Assembly: GCA_900544105.1 (NCBI GenBank)
Contig: UQUC01000001.1
Coordinates: forward strand, 35,371-99,370
Direction of reading: 5' to 3'
Source of the DNA: an uncultured Oscillibacter sp.
GTDB lineage: Bacteria; Bacillota; Clostridia; Oscillospirales; Oscillospiraceae
Length of the DNA: 64,000 nt
Below are positions 8,480 through 16,066 of this stretch, one piece after another. Positions within the stretch are counted from its first letter, which is position 1. Each line of letters starts with the position of its first letter. The notes beneath the pieces are model-generated. The model worked only from the letters and a program-made list of their open reading frames with translations. It did not search any database and was not told the DNA's origin. Position numbers and translations under genes: made by a program.

Positions 8480-8992
8480 GTGAAGCTGACAACGAAGCAG
8501 TTGACCCTCTGTGCCGTGCTGACAGCGCTGGCGCTGGCGTTCAGCTATCTGGAGAACTTTTTCCCATTATCCCTGGCCATTCCCATCCCCGGCATTAAAC
8601 TGGGCCTTGCTAATATTGTGACGGTATTCGCCCTGTACGCCCTCGGTCCCGCTCAGGCGTTGCTGATTTTGACAGGCCGGTGCCTGTTGGGGGCGGTGTT
8701 CGCCGGGAACATGAACGCCCTGATCTTCTCCCTGCTGGGGGGCTTTTCCGCCATGCTGGTGATGATTTTGCTGTCCCGATCCCGGCATCTGTCTATCTAC
8801 GGCGTGTCCATCGGCGGCGCGGCGGCCCACAACTGCGGCCAGATCGCCGCAGCCTGCCTGACGCTGGGTTCGATGGCCCCGCTGTACTATCTGCCAATTC
8901 TGCTGGGGGCTTCCCTGATCACCGGAGCGGTGACGGGCGTGGCGGCGGCCTGCTTGTTTCGAGCGCTGGCCCATACGAACCTTTTGCGGTAA
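8480..8992 (+). CDS. Gx transporter family membrane protein (EetB-like)
   Basis: A 170-residue membrane protein with about five helices, of the family often labelled heptaprenyl diphosphate synthase component I. The stretch LAIPIPGIKLGLANIVTV is characteristic. The GTG start follows AGGAGGG; the gene begins ten bases after the NusG-II gene. It probably forms a membrane complex with the NusG-II partner, with electron transfer or flavin/quinone handling suggested by homologues. A true prenyl transferase role is unlikely because no DDxxD motif is present. Confidence 0.88.
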   Translation: MKLTTKQLTLCAVLTALALAFSYLENFFPLSLAIPIPGIKLGLANIVTVFALYALGPAQALLILTGRCLLGAVFAGNMNALIFSLLGGFSAMLVMILLSRSRHLSIYGVSIGGAAAHNCGQIAAACLTLGSMAPLYYLPILLGASLITGAVTGVAAACLFRALAHTNLLR

Positions 8993-9027
8993 CAAAACGG
9001 ACGCTTTTTCGTAGAATGGAAAGATGG

Positions 9028-9056
9028 TTGACTTTCTTGCAAAGAGGTGCTACACT
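9028..9056 (+). promoter_or_regulatory. Strong promoter driving the structured RNA
   Basis: TTGACT at 9028, a 17-base spacer, TACACT at 9051-9056. Confidence 0.75.
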
Positions 9057-9062
9057 AAATTT

Positions 9063-9214
9063 GCTATGAGAAATGAATTTGTAAAAACCTGTTGTTGTAA
9101 GACATGGGGCGGCTGAACTGCTGATCGCAGATGCAGGCGTCCGTTTTAACGTGCCTGTGTCTTGCATGAAGAGCTTTCAGGAGCGATGTGCAAGCGCACA
9201 TCGCTCCTTTTGTT
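9063..9214 (+). ncRNA. Structured, terminated RNA (leader or stand-alone small RNA), family unknown
   Basis: Between a strong promoter and a clear terminator lie about 150 bases with no convincing ORF. GTAAGACATGGG (9097-9108) pairs over twelve positions, including wobbles, with CCTGTGTCTTGC (9154-9165). An inner hairpin CTGC/GCAG lies at about 9119-9131. An outer CCTG/CAGG pair closes a large internal loop. The terminator is GGAGCGATGTGC/GCACATCGCTCC (9180-9206), then TTTTGTTTT. The long rod with internal loops resembles 6S RNA in outline, but I cannot confirm it. Otherwise it could be an attenuating leader of the next gene. Confidence 0.5.
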
Positions 9215-9280
9215 TTGTATAGCCGCATTTCCGAGAATGGAAAAATCCAACATGATCAGTATTGATGAGGAGGATACGTT

Positions 9281-10249
9281 ATGAACTTCACACATTTGGT
9301 AGGGAACACCCCCATGATCCGCATTCGCTACAAGCTGGACGGTCGGGAGGGCTTTGTCTGGGCTAAGCTGGAGGCATACAACCTCTCCGGCAGCATCAAG
9401 GACCGTCTGGCGGCCCACGTCATCACCAAGTCCACCGCCAACGGCACCCTGAAGCCCGGTCAGCCCATCGTGGAGATGACCAGCGGCAACACCGGCATCG
9501 CCTTCTCCGCACTGGGCACGTTCACCGGACATCCCGTCCACATCTTCATGCCGGACTGGGCCAGCGAGGAGCGGAAAAAGCTGATGGCCATGTACGGCGC
9601 CACCCTGCACCTGATCTCACGGGAAGCCGGCGGCTTTAACGCGGCCCTTCAAGGGGCCAGAGACCTGGCGGAGGAGATCGGCGGCTTCCAGCCTAAGCAG
9701 TTTGAAAATCAGGATAACCCGGAGGCCCACTACCTCACTACCGGCGTTGAGATCTTGCGCCAGCTTCCGGACGTGACGGACTTTGTGGCCGGTGTCGGCT
9801 CCGGTGGCACCCTCATGGGCACTGCCCGCCGCCTGAAAGCGGATCACACCGTCCGGGCTGTGGCTGTGGAGCCGGACGCGGTGCCTTTGCTCTCCGGCGG
9901 GGCCATTAAGGGCTCTCACCACATTGAGGGTATCGGTGACGACTTTATCCCCGCTGTGGTGGACCAAACTATGGTGGATGGTGTAATGGATATCAACGAT
10001 ATGGATGCCATTGCTATGGCGGCAAAATTTGGCCGTGTGCTGGGCCTTGGTGTGGGCATTTCCTCTGGCGCCAACTTCCTTGGCTCTGTGATCCAGAATC
10101 TGGAGCCGGGCCGGAAGGTGGCTACTGTCTTTGCCGATGACAGCAAGAAGTATCTCACCACCATGCTCTCCAATCCCCCGGCGGAAACGGCGGACATGTG
10201 GAGCTCCCGCATTGAACTGCTGGATTACGAGCCGGTGGAAACTCTGTAA
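9281..10249 (+). CDS. Cysteine synthase family PLP enzyme
   Basis: Fold-type II pyridoxal-phosphate enzyme of the O-acetylserine sulfhydrylase / cystathionine beta-synthase group. The 322 residues carry the substrate loop VGNTPMIRI, the PLP lysine in LSGSIKDR (about Lys41), the TSGNTG loop (about 68-73), the phosphate-binding GVGSGGTLMG (about 171-180) and C-terminal GVGISSGAN. The start has GAGGAGG upstream. Making cysteine from O-acetylserine and sulfide is likely, but OAS-related paralogues differ in substrate. No serine acetyltransferase is adjacent. A terminated RNA precedes it and may control it. Confidence 0.9.
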   Translation: MNFTHLVGNTPMIRIRYKLDGREGFVWAKLEAYNLSGSIKDRLAAHVITKSTANGTLKPGQPIVEMTSGNTGIAFSALGTFTGHPVHIFMPDWASEERKKLMAMYGATLHLISREAGGFNAALQGARDLAEEIGGFQPKQFENQDNPEAHYLTTGVEILRQLPDVTDFVAGVGSGGTLMGTARRLKADHTVRAVAVEPDAVPLLSGGAIKGSHHIEGIGDDFIPAVVDQTMVDGVMDINDMDAIAMAAKFGRVLGLGVGISSGANFLGSVIQNLEPGRKVATVFADDSKKYLTTMLSNPPAETADMWSSRIELLDYEPVETL

Positions 10250-10328
10250 TTTGCAATCTTGCGCAGCTTTTCCTTGCGGAGCCTTTGAATTCATGTTAGA
10301 ATCGTCTGTAAAGGGACAAAACAGACGG

Positions 10329-10361
10329 CGAAGCCGGGCTTGTTGGCTCGGCTTCGTTTTG
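10329..10361 (+). terminator. Terminator after the cysteine synthase-like gene
   Basis: CGAAGCCGGGC / GCTCGGCTTCG hairpin followed by TTTTGC. The HAD gene starts 20 bases later, so some readthrough is possible. Confidence 0.75.
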
Positions 10362-10381
10362 CTTACAGAAGGGAGAAACGG

Positions 10382-11038
10382 ATGTTTCACACGATTTTGT
10401 TTGATCTGGACGGCACATTGACGGATTCGCGGGAGGGGATCGTCAACTCCGTGAAATACACCATTGAAAAGTTGGGTGGGACCATGCCGGATGCCCAGAC
10501 CCTACTGAAATTCATCGGTCCGCCGTTACAGGAATCTTTCATGGAGCACTGCGGCTACAGCCGGGAGAAGGCGGTGGAGGGCGTTCGGGTGTTCCGGGAG
10601 CACTATGTACCGGTGGGGCAGTATGAAAACGAGGCGGCCCCCGGTATGCGGGATGTTCTGGAGCGGCTGAAGGCCAAGGGATACACCCTGGCGCTGGCTT
10701 CCTCCAAGCCAGAGGAGCTGTGTACGAGCATCTGTCGGCGTTTTGGCTTTACACCCTTTCTGTCCGCTGTGACCGGCAGCCCTGCGGGGGCTGACTGGGA
10801 AAAGGCGGACGTCATTCGGGAAGCCATGCGCCGCCTGCGCCTGACCGATGGGGATAAGCCCACCGTTTTGATGGTCGGAGACCGGAAGTATGATGTGCTT
10901 GGCGCGCAGGAATGTGGCCTTGCCTGTGTGGGCGTGGAGTTTTTCGGGTACGCTGCACCCGGCGAGCTGGCAGAGGCCGGGGCTGCCGCGGTGGTGCGGA
11001 CGGCGGAGGAGCTGGAACAGTTTATCCTGAATCATTGA
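10382..11038 (+). CDS. HAD hydrolase, phosphoglycolate phosphatase-like
   Basis: Soluble phosphatase of HAD subfamily IA. The 218 residues contain motif I DLDGT with nucleophile Asp8, a helical cap domain (about 16-80), motif II in ALASSKP (about 104-110), a lysine in the WEKADVI region and motif IV GDRKYDVLGA (about 168). The start ATG follows AAGGGAGAAAC. A role in clearing 2-phosphoglycolate or other small phosphoesters is typical of the family; the substrate is not determined. It has its own terminator. Confidence 0.88.
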   Translation: MFHTILFDLDGTLTDSREGIVNSVKYTIEKLGGTMPDAQTLLKFIGPPLQESFMEHCGYSREKAVEGVRVFREHYVPVGQYENEAAPGMRDVLERLKAKGYTLALASSKPEELCTSICRRFGFTPFLSAVTGSPAGADWEKADVIREAMRRLRLTDGDKPTVLMVGDRKYDVLGAQECGLACVGVEFFGYAAPGELAEAGAAAVVRTAEELEQFILNH

Positions 11039-11042
11039 GCGT

Positions 11043-11072
11043 GAGAGACGGACTCTGTCCGTCTCTTTTTTC
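11043..11072 (+). terminator. Terminator of the HAD gene
   Basis: GAGACGGA / TCCGTCTC with a short loop, then TTTTTTC. Confidence 0.88.
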
Positions 11073-11203
11073 ATCTGTTTTCCGCAAACGTGCGCTGAAT
11101 TTTTGAAAATCGTCATTTTTGTGCATATTTCCCTTTACAAAATCGGGGAACTCCTATATAATATCATGGCTAAAGTAATCTATATGGAAATTGGAGAATC
11201 AGT

Positions 11204-12328
11204 ATGGCTTTGATCGAATATGACGTTTATAAGCAGAAGCTACGGGACCTGGAACCGGAGCTGAAGAAGCTGGGGGACGCCCTTGACATCGACGCTGTGG
11301 CTCAGGAGGCCGCCCGTCTGGAGGATGAGACCACTCAGGACGGCTTCTGGAACAATCTGGAGCGCTCTCAGAAGGTGCAGACCCGCCTGAAGCAGCTTCA
11401 AAACAAGCTCCATCGCTTCAAGAAGCTCATGAGCACCTGGGAGGACCTGACCACCCTATGCGAAATGGGCCAGGAGGCGGAGGACGAAGAGATCCTGGAA
11501 GAATTGAAAACGGAGTTCCCCGCATTGGAAACCGAAATCGAAGAGATCCGTATGACCACGCTGCTCTCCGGTGAGTATGACGCAAACAACGTTATTCTCC
11601 AGCTCCACTCCGGTGCCGGCGGCACCGAGGCCCAGGACTGGTGCCAGATGCTCTATCGGATGTATACCCGCTGGGCGGAGCGTCACGGCTACGCTTGGAA
11701 AACGCTGGACTACGAGGAATGTGACGAGGCCGGTATCAAATCTGCCGTTATTTCCATCGAGGGCGAGAATGCCTACGGCCTGCTGAAGAGCGAACACGGC
11801 GTCCACCGTCTGGTCCGCGTCTCTCCCTTTGACGCCAACGCCCGCCGCCAGACCAGTTTTGCCGCTGTGGAGGTCATGCCGGAGCTTCCCGACGACGTAG
11901 AGGTGGAGATCCGCCCGGAGGACATCGAAATGCAGGTCTACCGCTCCTCCGGCGCCGGCGGCCAGCACATCAACAAAACATCCTCCGCCGTCCGCCTGAT
12001 CCACAAGCCCACCGGCATTGTGGTGGCCTCCCAGCAGGAGCGGTCCCAGTTCCAGAACAAGGATAACTGTATGAAGCAGCTGCGTGCCAAGCTGATCGAA
12101 CTGAAGATCCAGCAGCATGCGGAGAAGATCTCTGACATCAAGGGCGTGCAGATGAAAATCGAGTGGGGCAGCCAGATCCGCTCTTACGTGTTCATGCCCT
12201 ACCAGTTGGTAAAGGACACCCGCACCGGCTACGAAACCAGCCAGATCGACAATGTGATGGACGGCGATCTGGACGGTTTCCTGAATGCCTACCTGACGCA
12301 GCTGGCCACCGGCGAGCTGAAAAAATAA
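11204..12328 (+). CDS. prfB: Peptide chain release factor 2, single-frame version
   Basis: Recognises UGA and UAA stop codons and triggers peptide release on the ribosome. The 374 residues are full length, with the codon-reading SPF at 207-209 and GGQ at 252-254. The start ATG has GGAG upstream. Most bacterial prfB genes contain a +1 programmed frameshift at CTT TGA C near codon 26. Here the equivalent place reads CTT GAC (codons 27-28) in one frame, with a GGGGG run still just upstream, so the autoregulatory frameshift appears lost. The last 93 bases are duplicated downstream. Confidence 0.97.
   Translation: MALIEYDVYKQKLRDLEPELKKLGDALDIDAVAQEAARLEDETTQDGFWNNLERSQKVQTRLKQLQNKLHRFKKLMSTWEDLTTLCEMGQEAEDEEILEELKTEFPALETEIEEIRMTTLLSGEYDANNVILQLHSGAGGTEAQDWCQMLYRMYTRWAERHGYAWKTLDYEECDEAGIKSAVISIEGENAYGLLKSEHGVHRLVRVSPFDANARRQTSFAAVEVMPELPDDVEVEIRPEDIEMQVYRSSGAGGQHINKTSSAVRLIHKPTGIVVASQQERSQFQNKDNCMKQLRAKLIELKIQQHAEKISDIKGVQMKIEWGSQIRSYVFMPYQLVKDTRTGYETSQIDNVMDGDLDGFLNAYLTQLATGELKK
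12236..12328 (+). repeat. Direct repeat, copy 1: 3' end of prfB
   Basis: Codons 345-374 plus stop of prfB. The same 93 bases recur 230 bases downstream with five base differences, all synonymous. Confidence 0.95.
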
Positions 12329-12465
12329 GTTGTCGGCAGGCTGGTTTCCCGCCGCTTATGCGGCGAACAAGCGTTTTGCGGAGCAAAACCTTGAAATGGA
12401 CGGGCTTTGCCCGGACATTTGAGTGAAATGCAGGGTTCCCATGTGCCCCTGGCACATGGGATGCA
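12329..12465 (+). other. Hairpin-rich spacer between the two prfB tails
   Basis: A 137-base insert without an ORF. It contains a row of short hairpins: CGCCGC/GCGGCG, GTTTTGC/GCAAAAC, CGGG/CCCG and CCCATGTGCC/GGCACATGGG. It could be the remnant of an integrated element or a transcribed 3' structure. Confidence 0.7.
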
Positions 12466-12558
12466 ACCAGCCAGATCGACAACGTGATGGACGGTGATCT
12501 GGACGGTTTCCTGAATGCCTACCTGACGCAGTTAGCCACCGGCGAGCTGAAAAAGTAA
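12466..12558 (+). pseudogene. Detached duplicate of the prfB 3' end (direct repeat, copy 2)
   Basis: Encodes the same last 30 residues of RF2 (TSQIDNVMDGDLDG...ATGELKK) and a stop codon, but has no start codon. Differences from copy 1 are AAT/AAC, GGC/GGT, CTG/TTA and AAA/AAG, all silent. It is followed by the likely original prfB terminator. The arrangement is that of an integrative element which restored the host gene end on insertion and later decayed. Confidence 0.85.
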
Positions 12559-12565
12559 ATGCCAG

Positions 12566-12597
12566 AAAAGGCGCGGCTGAAAGGCCGCGTCTTTCTT
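12566..12597 (+). terminator. Probable prfB terminator after the duplicated tail
   Basis: GGCGCGGC / GCCGCGTC hairpin with TGAAAG loop, then TTTCTTCC. Confidence 0.6.
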
Positions 12598-12631
12598 CCG
12601 AAAGCTGATATGAAAGGAACCAATCTAATCT

Positions 12632-14026
12632 ATGAATAAGCAAAACGCCGCGGGTGCGGCTCCCCAGGAAAACAAGATGGGCGTTCTGCCGGTGGGTAAG
12701 CTGCTGGCTGGTATGGCGGTGCCCATGATGATCTCTATGCTGGTACAGGCGCTGTACAACATCGTGGACAGCGTGTTCGTCTCCCGGCTCAGCGAGAACG
12801 CCTTCAACGCCGTGGGTCTGGCCTTTCCCCTTCAGAGCCTGATGATCGCCGTGGGCGCAGGTACTGCCGTGGGCATTAACGCCCTGCTTTCCCGCTCTCT
12901 GGGCGAAAAGAAGCAGGAGATGGCGGACCGGGCTGCCGGCGCGGGTATCTTCCTGCTGCCTATTTGCAGCTATCTTGTCTTTGCCTTTATCGGACTGTTC
13001 CTCTCCCGGCCCTTCTTCATGGCGCAGGCCAAGGCGGTGCCGGAGATCGTGGAATACGGTGTGCAGTACACCCGGATCTGCCTAGGCCTTTCCGTGGGTA
13101 TTTTCAGCCAGTTCTGCTTTGAGCGGCTGTTGCAGTCCACTGGCCGTACCAGTCTGGCCATGTGCACCCAGCTGCTGGGCGCCATCATCAACATCGTGAT
13201 GGACCCCATTCTGATCTTCGGACTGTGCGGCGCACCCCGAATGGGTGTGGCCGGCGCTGCTGTGGCCACTGTTGTTGGACAGATCGTGGCAGCGATCGTG
13301 GGCCTGATCGTGAATATCAAGTGCAATCATGACATTCACATCCGCCGGGAGAACATCCGCTGGGATCCTATCGTAGCCAAGGAGATCTACCGGGTGGGTA
13401 TCCCCTCCATCATCATGCAGTCCATCAGCTCTGTGATGACCTTCGGCATGAACAAGATCCTCTTCGTCTTTACCCCCACCGCCACCGCCGTGTTCGGCGC
13501 GTATTTCAAGATCCAGAGCTTCGTGTTCATGCCCATCTTCGGCCTGAACAACGGCATGGTGCCTATCATTTCCTATAACTACGGCGCGGCCCGGCCCCAG
13601 CGGGTGTGGAAGACCATCCGCCTTTCCAACATCACCGCCATGGTCATCATGGTCGTGGGCTTTATCATTTTCCAGCTGTTCCCCTCCACGCTGCTGGAGC
13701 TGTTTGACGCATCGGAGACCATGCTGGCCATCGGCGTTCCCGCTCTGCGGATCATCAGCGTTTCCTTCCTGCTGGCAGGCTTCTGCATTATCGCCGGCTC
13801 TGTGTTCCAGGCCATCGGCAATCCGGTGCATAGCCTAATCGTCTCCGTGTGCCGTCAGATGGTGGTATTACTGCCGGTGGCGTGGCTGCTGTCCCGGACT
13901 GGACGGCTGGAGTTGGTGTGGTGGTCCTTCCCCATCGCAGAGGTCATGTCCTTCACCCTGAGCGCAATCTTTCTGCGCCGCACCGTCAAGTCCGCCAATG
14001 AGGTCATGAATTCCAGCGCGGACTGA
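12632..14026 (+). CDS. MATE family efflux transporter (second in window)
   Basis: A 464-residue membrane antiporter with about twelve helices. The N-terminus VGKLLAGMAVPMMISMLVQALYNIVDSVFVSRL is characteristic of the Clostridia MATE group. It is only distantly related to the MATE at 949. The start ATG has AAGGAA about twelve bases upstream. It is monocistronic with a strong terminator. Substrate unknown; cationic drugs or metabolites are typical of the family. Confidence 0.9.
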   Translation: MNKQNAAGAAPQENKMGVLPVGKLLAGMAVPMMISMLVQALYNIVDSVFVSRLSENAFNAVGLAFPLQSLMIAVGAGTAVGINALLSRSLGEKKQEMADRAAGAGIFLLPICSYLVFAFIGLFLSRPFFMAQAKAVPEIVEYGVQYTRICLGLSVGIFSQFCFERLLQSTGRTSLAMCTQLLGAIINIVMDPILIFGLCGAPRMGVAGAAVATVVGQIVAAIVGLIVNIKCNHDIHIRRENIRWDPIVAKEIYRVGIPSIIMQSISSVMTFGMNKILFVFTPTATAVFGAYFKIQSFVFMPIFGLNNGMVPIISYNYGAARPQRVWKTIRLSNITAMVIMVVGFIIFQLFPSTLLELFDASETMLAIGVPALRIISVSFLLAGFCIIAGSVFQAIGNPVHSLIVSVCRQMVVLLPVAWLLSRTGRLELVWWSFPIAEVMSFTLSAIFLRRTVKSANEVMNSSAD

Positions 14027-14045
14027 CCGCAACCTGATTTAAAAG

Positions 14046-14088
14046 TATACCCCGTTCTTCTGAAAAAGCGGAAGAACGGGGCGTATTT
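14046..14088 (+). terminator. Terminator of the MATE gene
   Basis: CCCCGTTCTTC / GAAGAACGGGG hairpin followed by CGTATTTTTG. Confidence 0.85.
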
Positions 14089-14103
14089 TTGCGCATAAAA
14101 CTG

Positions 14104-14224
14104 CATGCATGAGCAGCTTACCGCAAATATGCACAATGTCAGTGCGTGAAGTTTTCGCGCATCATTTCCGGTTGCCCCGCAGGGGCGAGGAAATGGCACA
14201 TTTCTTATTTTGCTATGCTTTTGC
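14104..14224 (-). repeat. Dispersed intergenic repeat, copy 1
   Basis: About 120 bases shared, in opposite orientation, with 54686-54807. The first 80 bases are almost identical, including AAATAAGAAATGTGCCATTT, CGCCCCTGCGGGGC and GAAAACTTCACGC. The rest is related but diverged, ending in CATGCATG. No coding support; the ORFs it contains are by-products. Confidence 0.85.
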
Positions 14225-14228
14225 ATAG

Positions 14229-14265
14229 AAAAATCCCCCGGAAGAGATCTTCCGGGGGGAGAGAT
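14229..14265 (-). terminator. Terminator of the ABC importer operon
   Basis: On the minus strand: CCCCCGGAAGA / TCTTCCGGGGG followed by ATTTTTC. Confidence 0.88.
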
Positions 14266-14277
14266 GTATGTTGGTTT

Positions 14278-15072
14278 TCAGGATAGGAGCATTTTGTCGT
14301 TGGCCTCGTCGGAGCCGCTGGCGTGGCTGAACAGGGCCAGCAGGTCGGGGACTGTCAGCTTCTTCTTATCCTCACCGGAGATATCCACTACCACCCGACC
14401 GGCATCCATCATAATGAGCCGGTTGCCGTGGGCAATGGCGTCCTTCATGTTGTGGGTGATCATGAGGGTGGTGAGGTTGTTCTCCTGCACGATCTGGTCG
14501 GACAGAGCCAACACCTTGTCGGCGGTCTTGGGGTCCAGAGCGGCAGTGTGCTCGTCCAACAGCAGCAGCTTGGGCTGCTTCAGGGAGGCCATCAGCAGCG
14601 TCAGCGCCTGACGCTGACCGCCGGAGAGCAGGCCTACCTTGGCTGTGAGGCGGTCCTCCAGGCCCAGGTCCAGCTTTCGCAGCAACTCCTTATAATCCGC
14701 CCGTTCCGCCGGGGTGATGCCCCACTTCAACCCCCGGGGCTGTCCCCGGCGGGCTGCCAGTGCCAGATTTTCCTCGATCTGCATGGTCGGTGCGGTGCCC
14801 ATCATGGGATCCTGGAACACCCGCCCCAAAAATGTCGCCCGCTTGTGCTCCGGCAGCTTGGTAACGTCCTGACCGTCAATGGTGATGGTGCCGGAATCCA
14901 CCTGAAACACGCCTGCGATGGCGTTCAGCATGGTGGACTTGCCCGCACCGTTGCCGCCGATAACGGTGACAAAATCCCCGTCATTCAGCGTCAGGTTCAG
15001 ATGGTTCAAAGCTACCTTAGCGTTGATGGTATTGGGATTAAACGTCTTGCAGATATCCTTCAGTTCAAGCAT
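14278..15072 (-). CDS. ABC transporter ATP-binding protein (amino-acid-type importer)
   Basis: Cytoplasmic ATPase energising the import system encoded with the two genes upstream. The 264 residues contain Walker A GGNGAGKST (39-47), signature LSGGQRQAL (about 149-157), Walker B LLLLDEHTAAL and the switch histidine in TLMITHN. The protein overlaps the permease gene by eight bases, implying translational coupling. It belongs to the same three-gene arrangement as streptococcal TrpXYZ. The operon ends at a strong terminator. Confidence 0.93.
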   Translation of the reverse strand: MLELKDICKTFNPNTINAKVALNHLNLTLNDGDFVTVIGGNGAGKSTMLNAIAGVFQVDSGTITIDGQDVTKLPEHKRATFLGRVFQDPMMGTAPTMQIEENLALAARRGQPRGLKWGITPAERADYKELLRKLDLGLEDRLTAKVGLLSGGQRQALTLLMASLKQPKLLLLDEHTAALDPKTADKVLALSDQIVQENNLTTLMITHNMKDAIAHGNRLIMMDAGRVVVDISGEDKKKLTVPDLLALFSHASGSDEANDKMLLS

Positions 15073-15985
15073 GGACGGAACCTCCCTTTTTGGTGTGGAT
15101 GTGACCCTTCCAGTAGGGGATCGCCAGGAACACGGCTACGATCAGGGCGGATACCAGCTTCAGATCGTTGGTGTTCAGGCCCAACTGCAAAACGATTTGC
15201 AGAACGATGTAGTAGATGACGGCACCGATGGATACCGCCAGCAGCTTCAAAGCGAAGTTGGTGAATACCTTGCCAAAGGCCACCTCACCGATGATGACGG
15301 CGGCCAGGCCGATGACGATGGCGCCCCGGCCCATGTTGATGTCGGAGGAACCCTGAAATTGAGCCAGCAGGCCGCCGGACAGAGCCACCAGGCCGTTGGA
15401 CACCATGAGACCCAGCACCACGTTGGCGTTGGTGTTGATGCCCTGAGCCCGGGCCATGTTGGGGTTCGCGCCGGTGGCGCGGAGGGAGCAGCCCTTTTCC
15501 GTGCCAAAGAACCAGTACAAAACGGCAATGAGCACCACCGTGAATACCGCCAGCAGAGGCAGGGGGTTGTCCAGACTTACCGAACGCACATACCGCTGGG
15601 ATACCAGCAGATCATACTTGTCCACGCCCACCGCTTGATTGGCCTTGCTGCCCATGATCCGCAGGTTGATGGAGTAGAGGGACAGTTGAGTCAGAATACC
15701 GGACAGAATGGCGGGGATACCGCATTTGGTGTGGAACAGGCCGGTGACAAAGCCAGCCAGCATACCGGCCAGAAAAGCGCACAGCAGCGCGGTCCAGGCG
15801 TTCAGCCCAGCCCGGATCAGCATGACGGCCACGGCGCCGCCGGTGGCCAGAGAACCGTCCACCGTCAGGTCAGCCACATCCAGAATACGGAAGGTGATGT
15901 AGACGCCAATGGCCATCAGGCCCCAGATCAGGCCCTGGGCCACAGCGCCCGGAAGCGCGTTGAGAAGGGAGGATAGAAAACTCAT
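15065..15985 (-). CDS. ABC transporter permease (TrpY-like)
   Basis: A 306-residue membrane permease of the branched-chain/ribose-type superfamily, with about eight to nine helices. The N-terminal AQGLIWGLMAIGVYITFRIL and the cytoplasmic loop GCSLRATGANPNMARAQGIN (EAA-like coupling site) are diagnostic. It follows the binding-protein gene after an 81-base gap that contains a GGAGGGG/CCCCTCC hairpin. That hairpin may set the stoichiometry of binding protein over permease. Confidence 0.92.
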   Translation of the reverse strand: MSFLSSLLNALPGAVAQGLIWGLMAIGVYITFRILDVADLTVDGSLATGGAVAVMLIRAGLNAWTALLCAFLAGMLAGFVTGLFHTKCGIPAILSGILTQLSLYSINLRIMGSKANQAVGVDKYDLLVSQRYVRSVSLDNPLPLLAVFTVVLIAVLYWFFGTEKGCSLRATGANPNMARAQGINTNANVVLGLMVSNGLVALSGGLLAQFQGSSDINMGRGAIVIGLAAVIIGEVAFGKVFTNFALKLLAVSIGAVIYYIVLQIVLQLGLNTNDLKLVSALIVAVFLAIPYWKGHIHTKKGGSVHA

Positions 15986-16066
15986 ACCGTTTCTCCTTGT
16001 TCACAGCGGAAGGAGGGGATCCCCCCTCCCGCCAGATTTTCATTGTGGGATCGCGTTTGCTTTGGA

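Noticed and set aside
11166..11215. ATG ... CTT TGA upstream of prfB, looking like the classic RF2 frameshift
   Set aside because: A +1 shift there leads to a stop within a few codons and not into the prfB frame; the true fossil site is at codons 27-28.
13855..14226. Minus-strand ORF sharing a peptide (KIRNVPFPRPCGATGNDAR) with an ORF at 54666-54848
   Set aside because: Both ORFs are readings of the dispersed repeat; they lack ribosome sites and overlap terminators, so I treat the repeat as non-coding.
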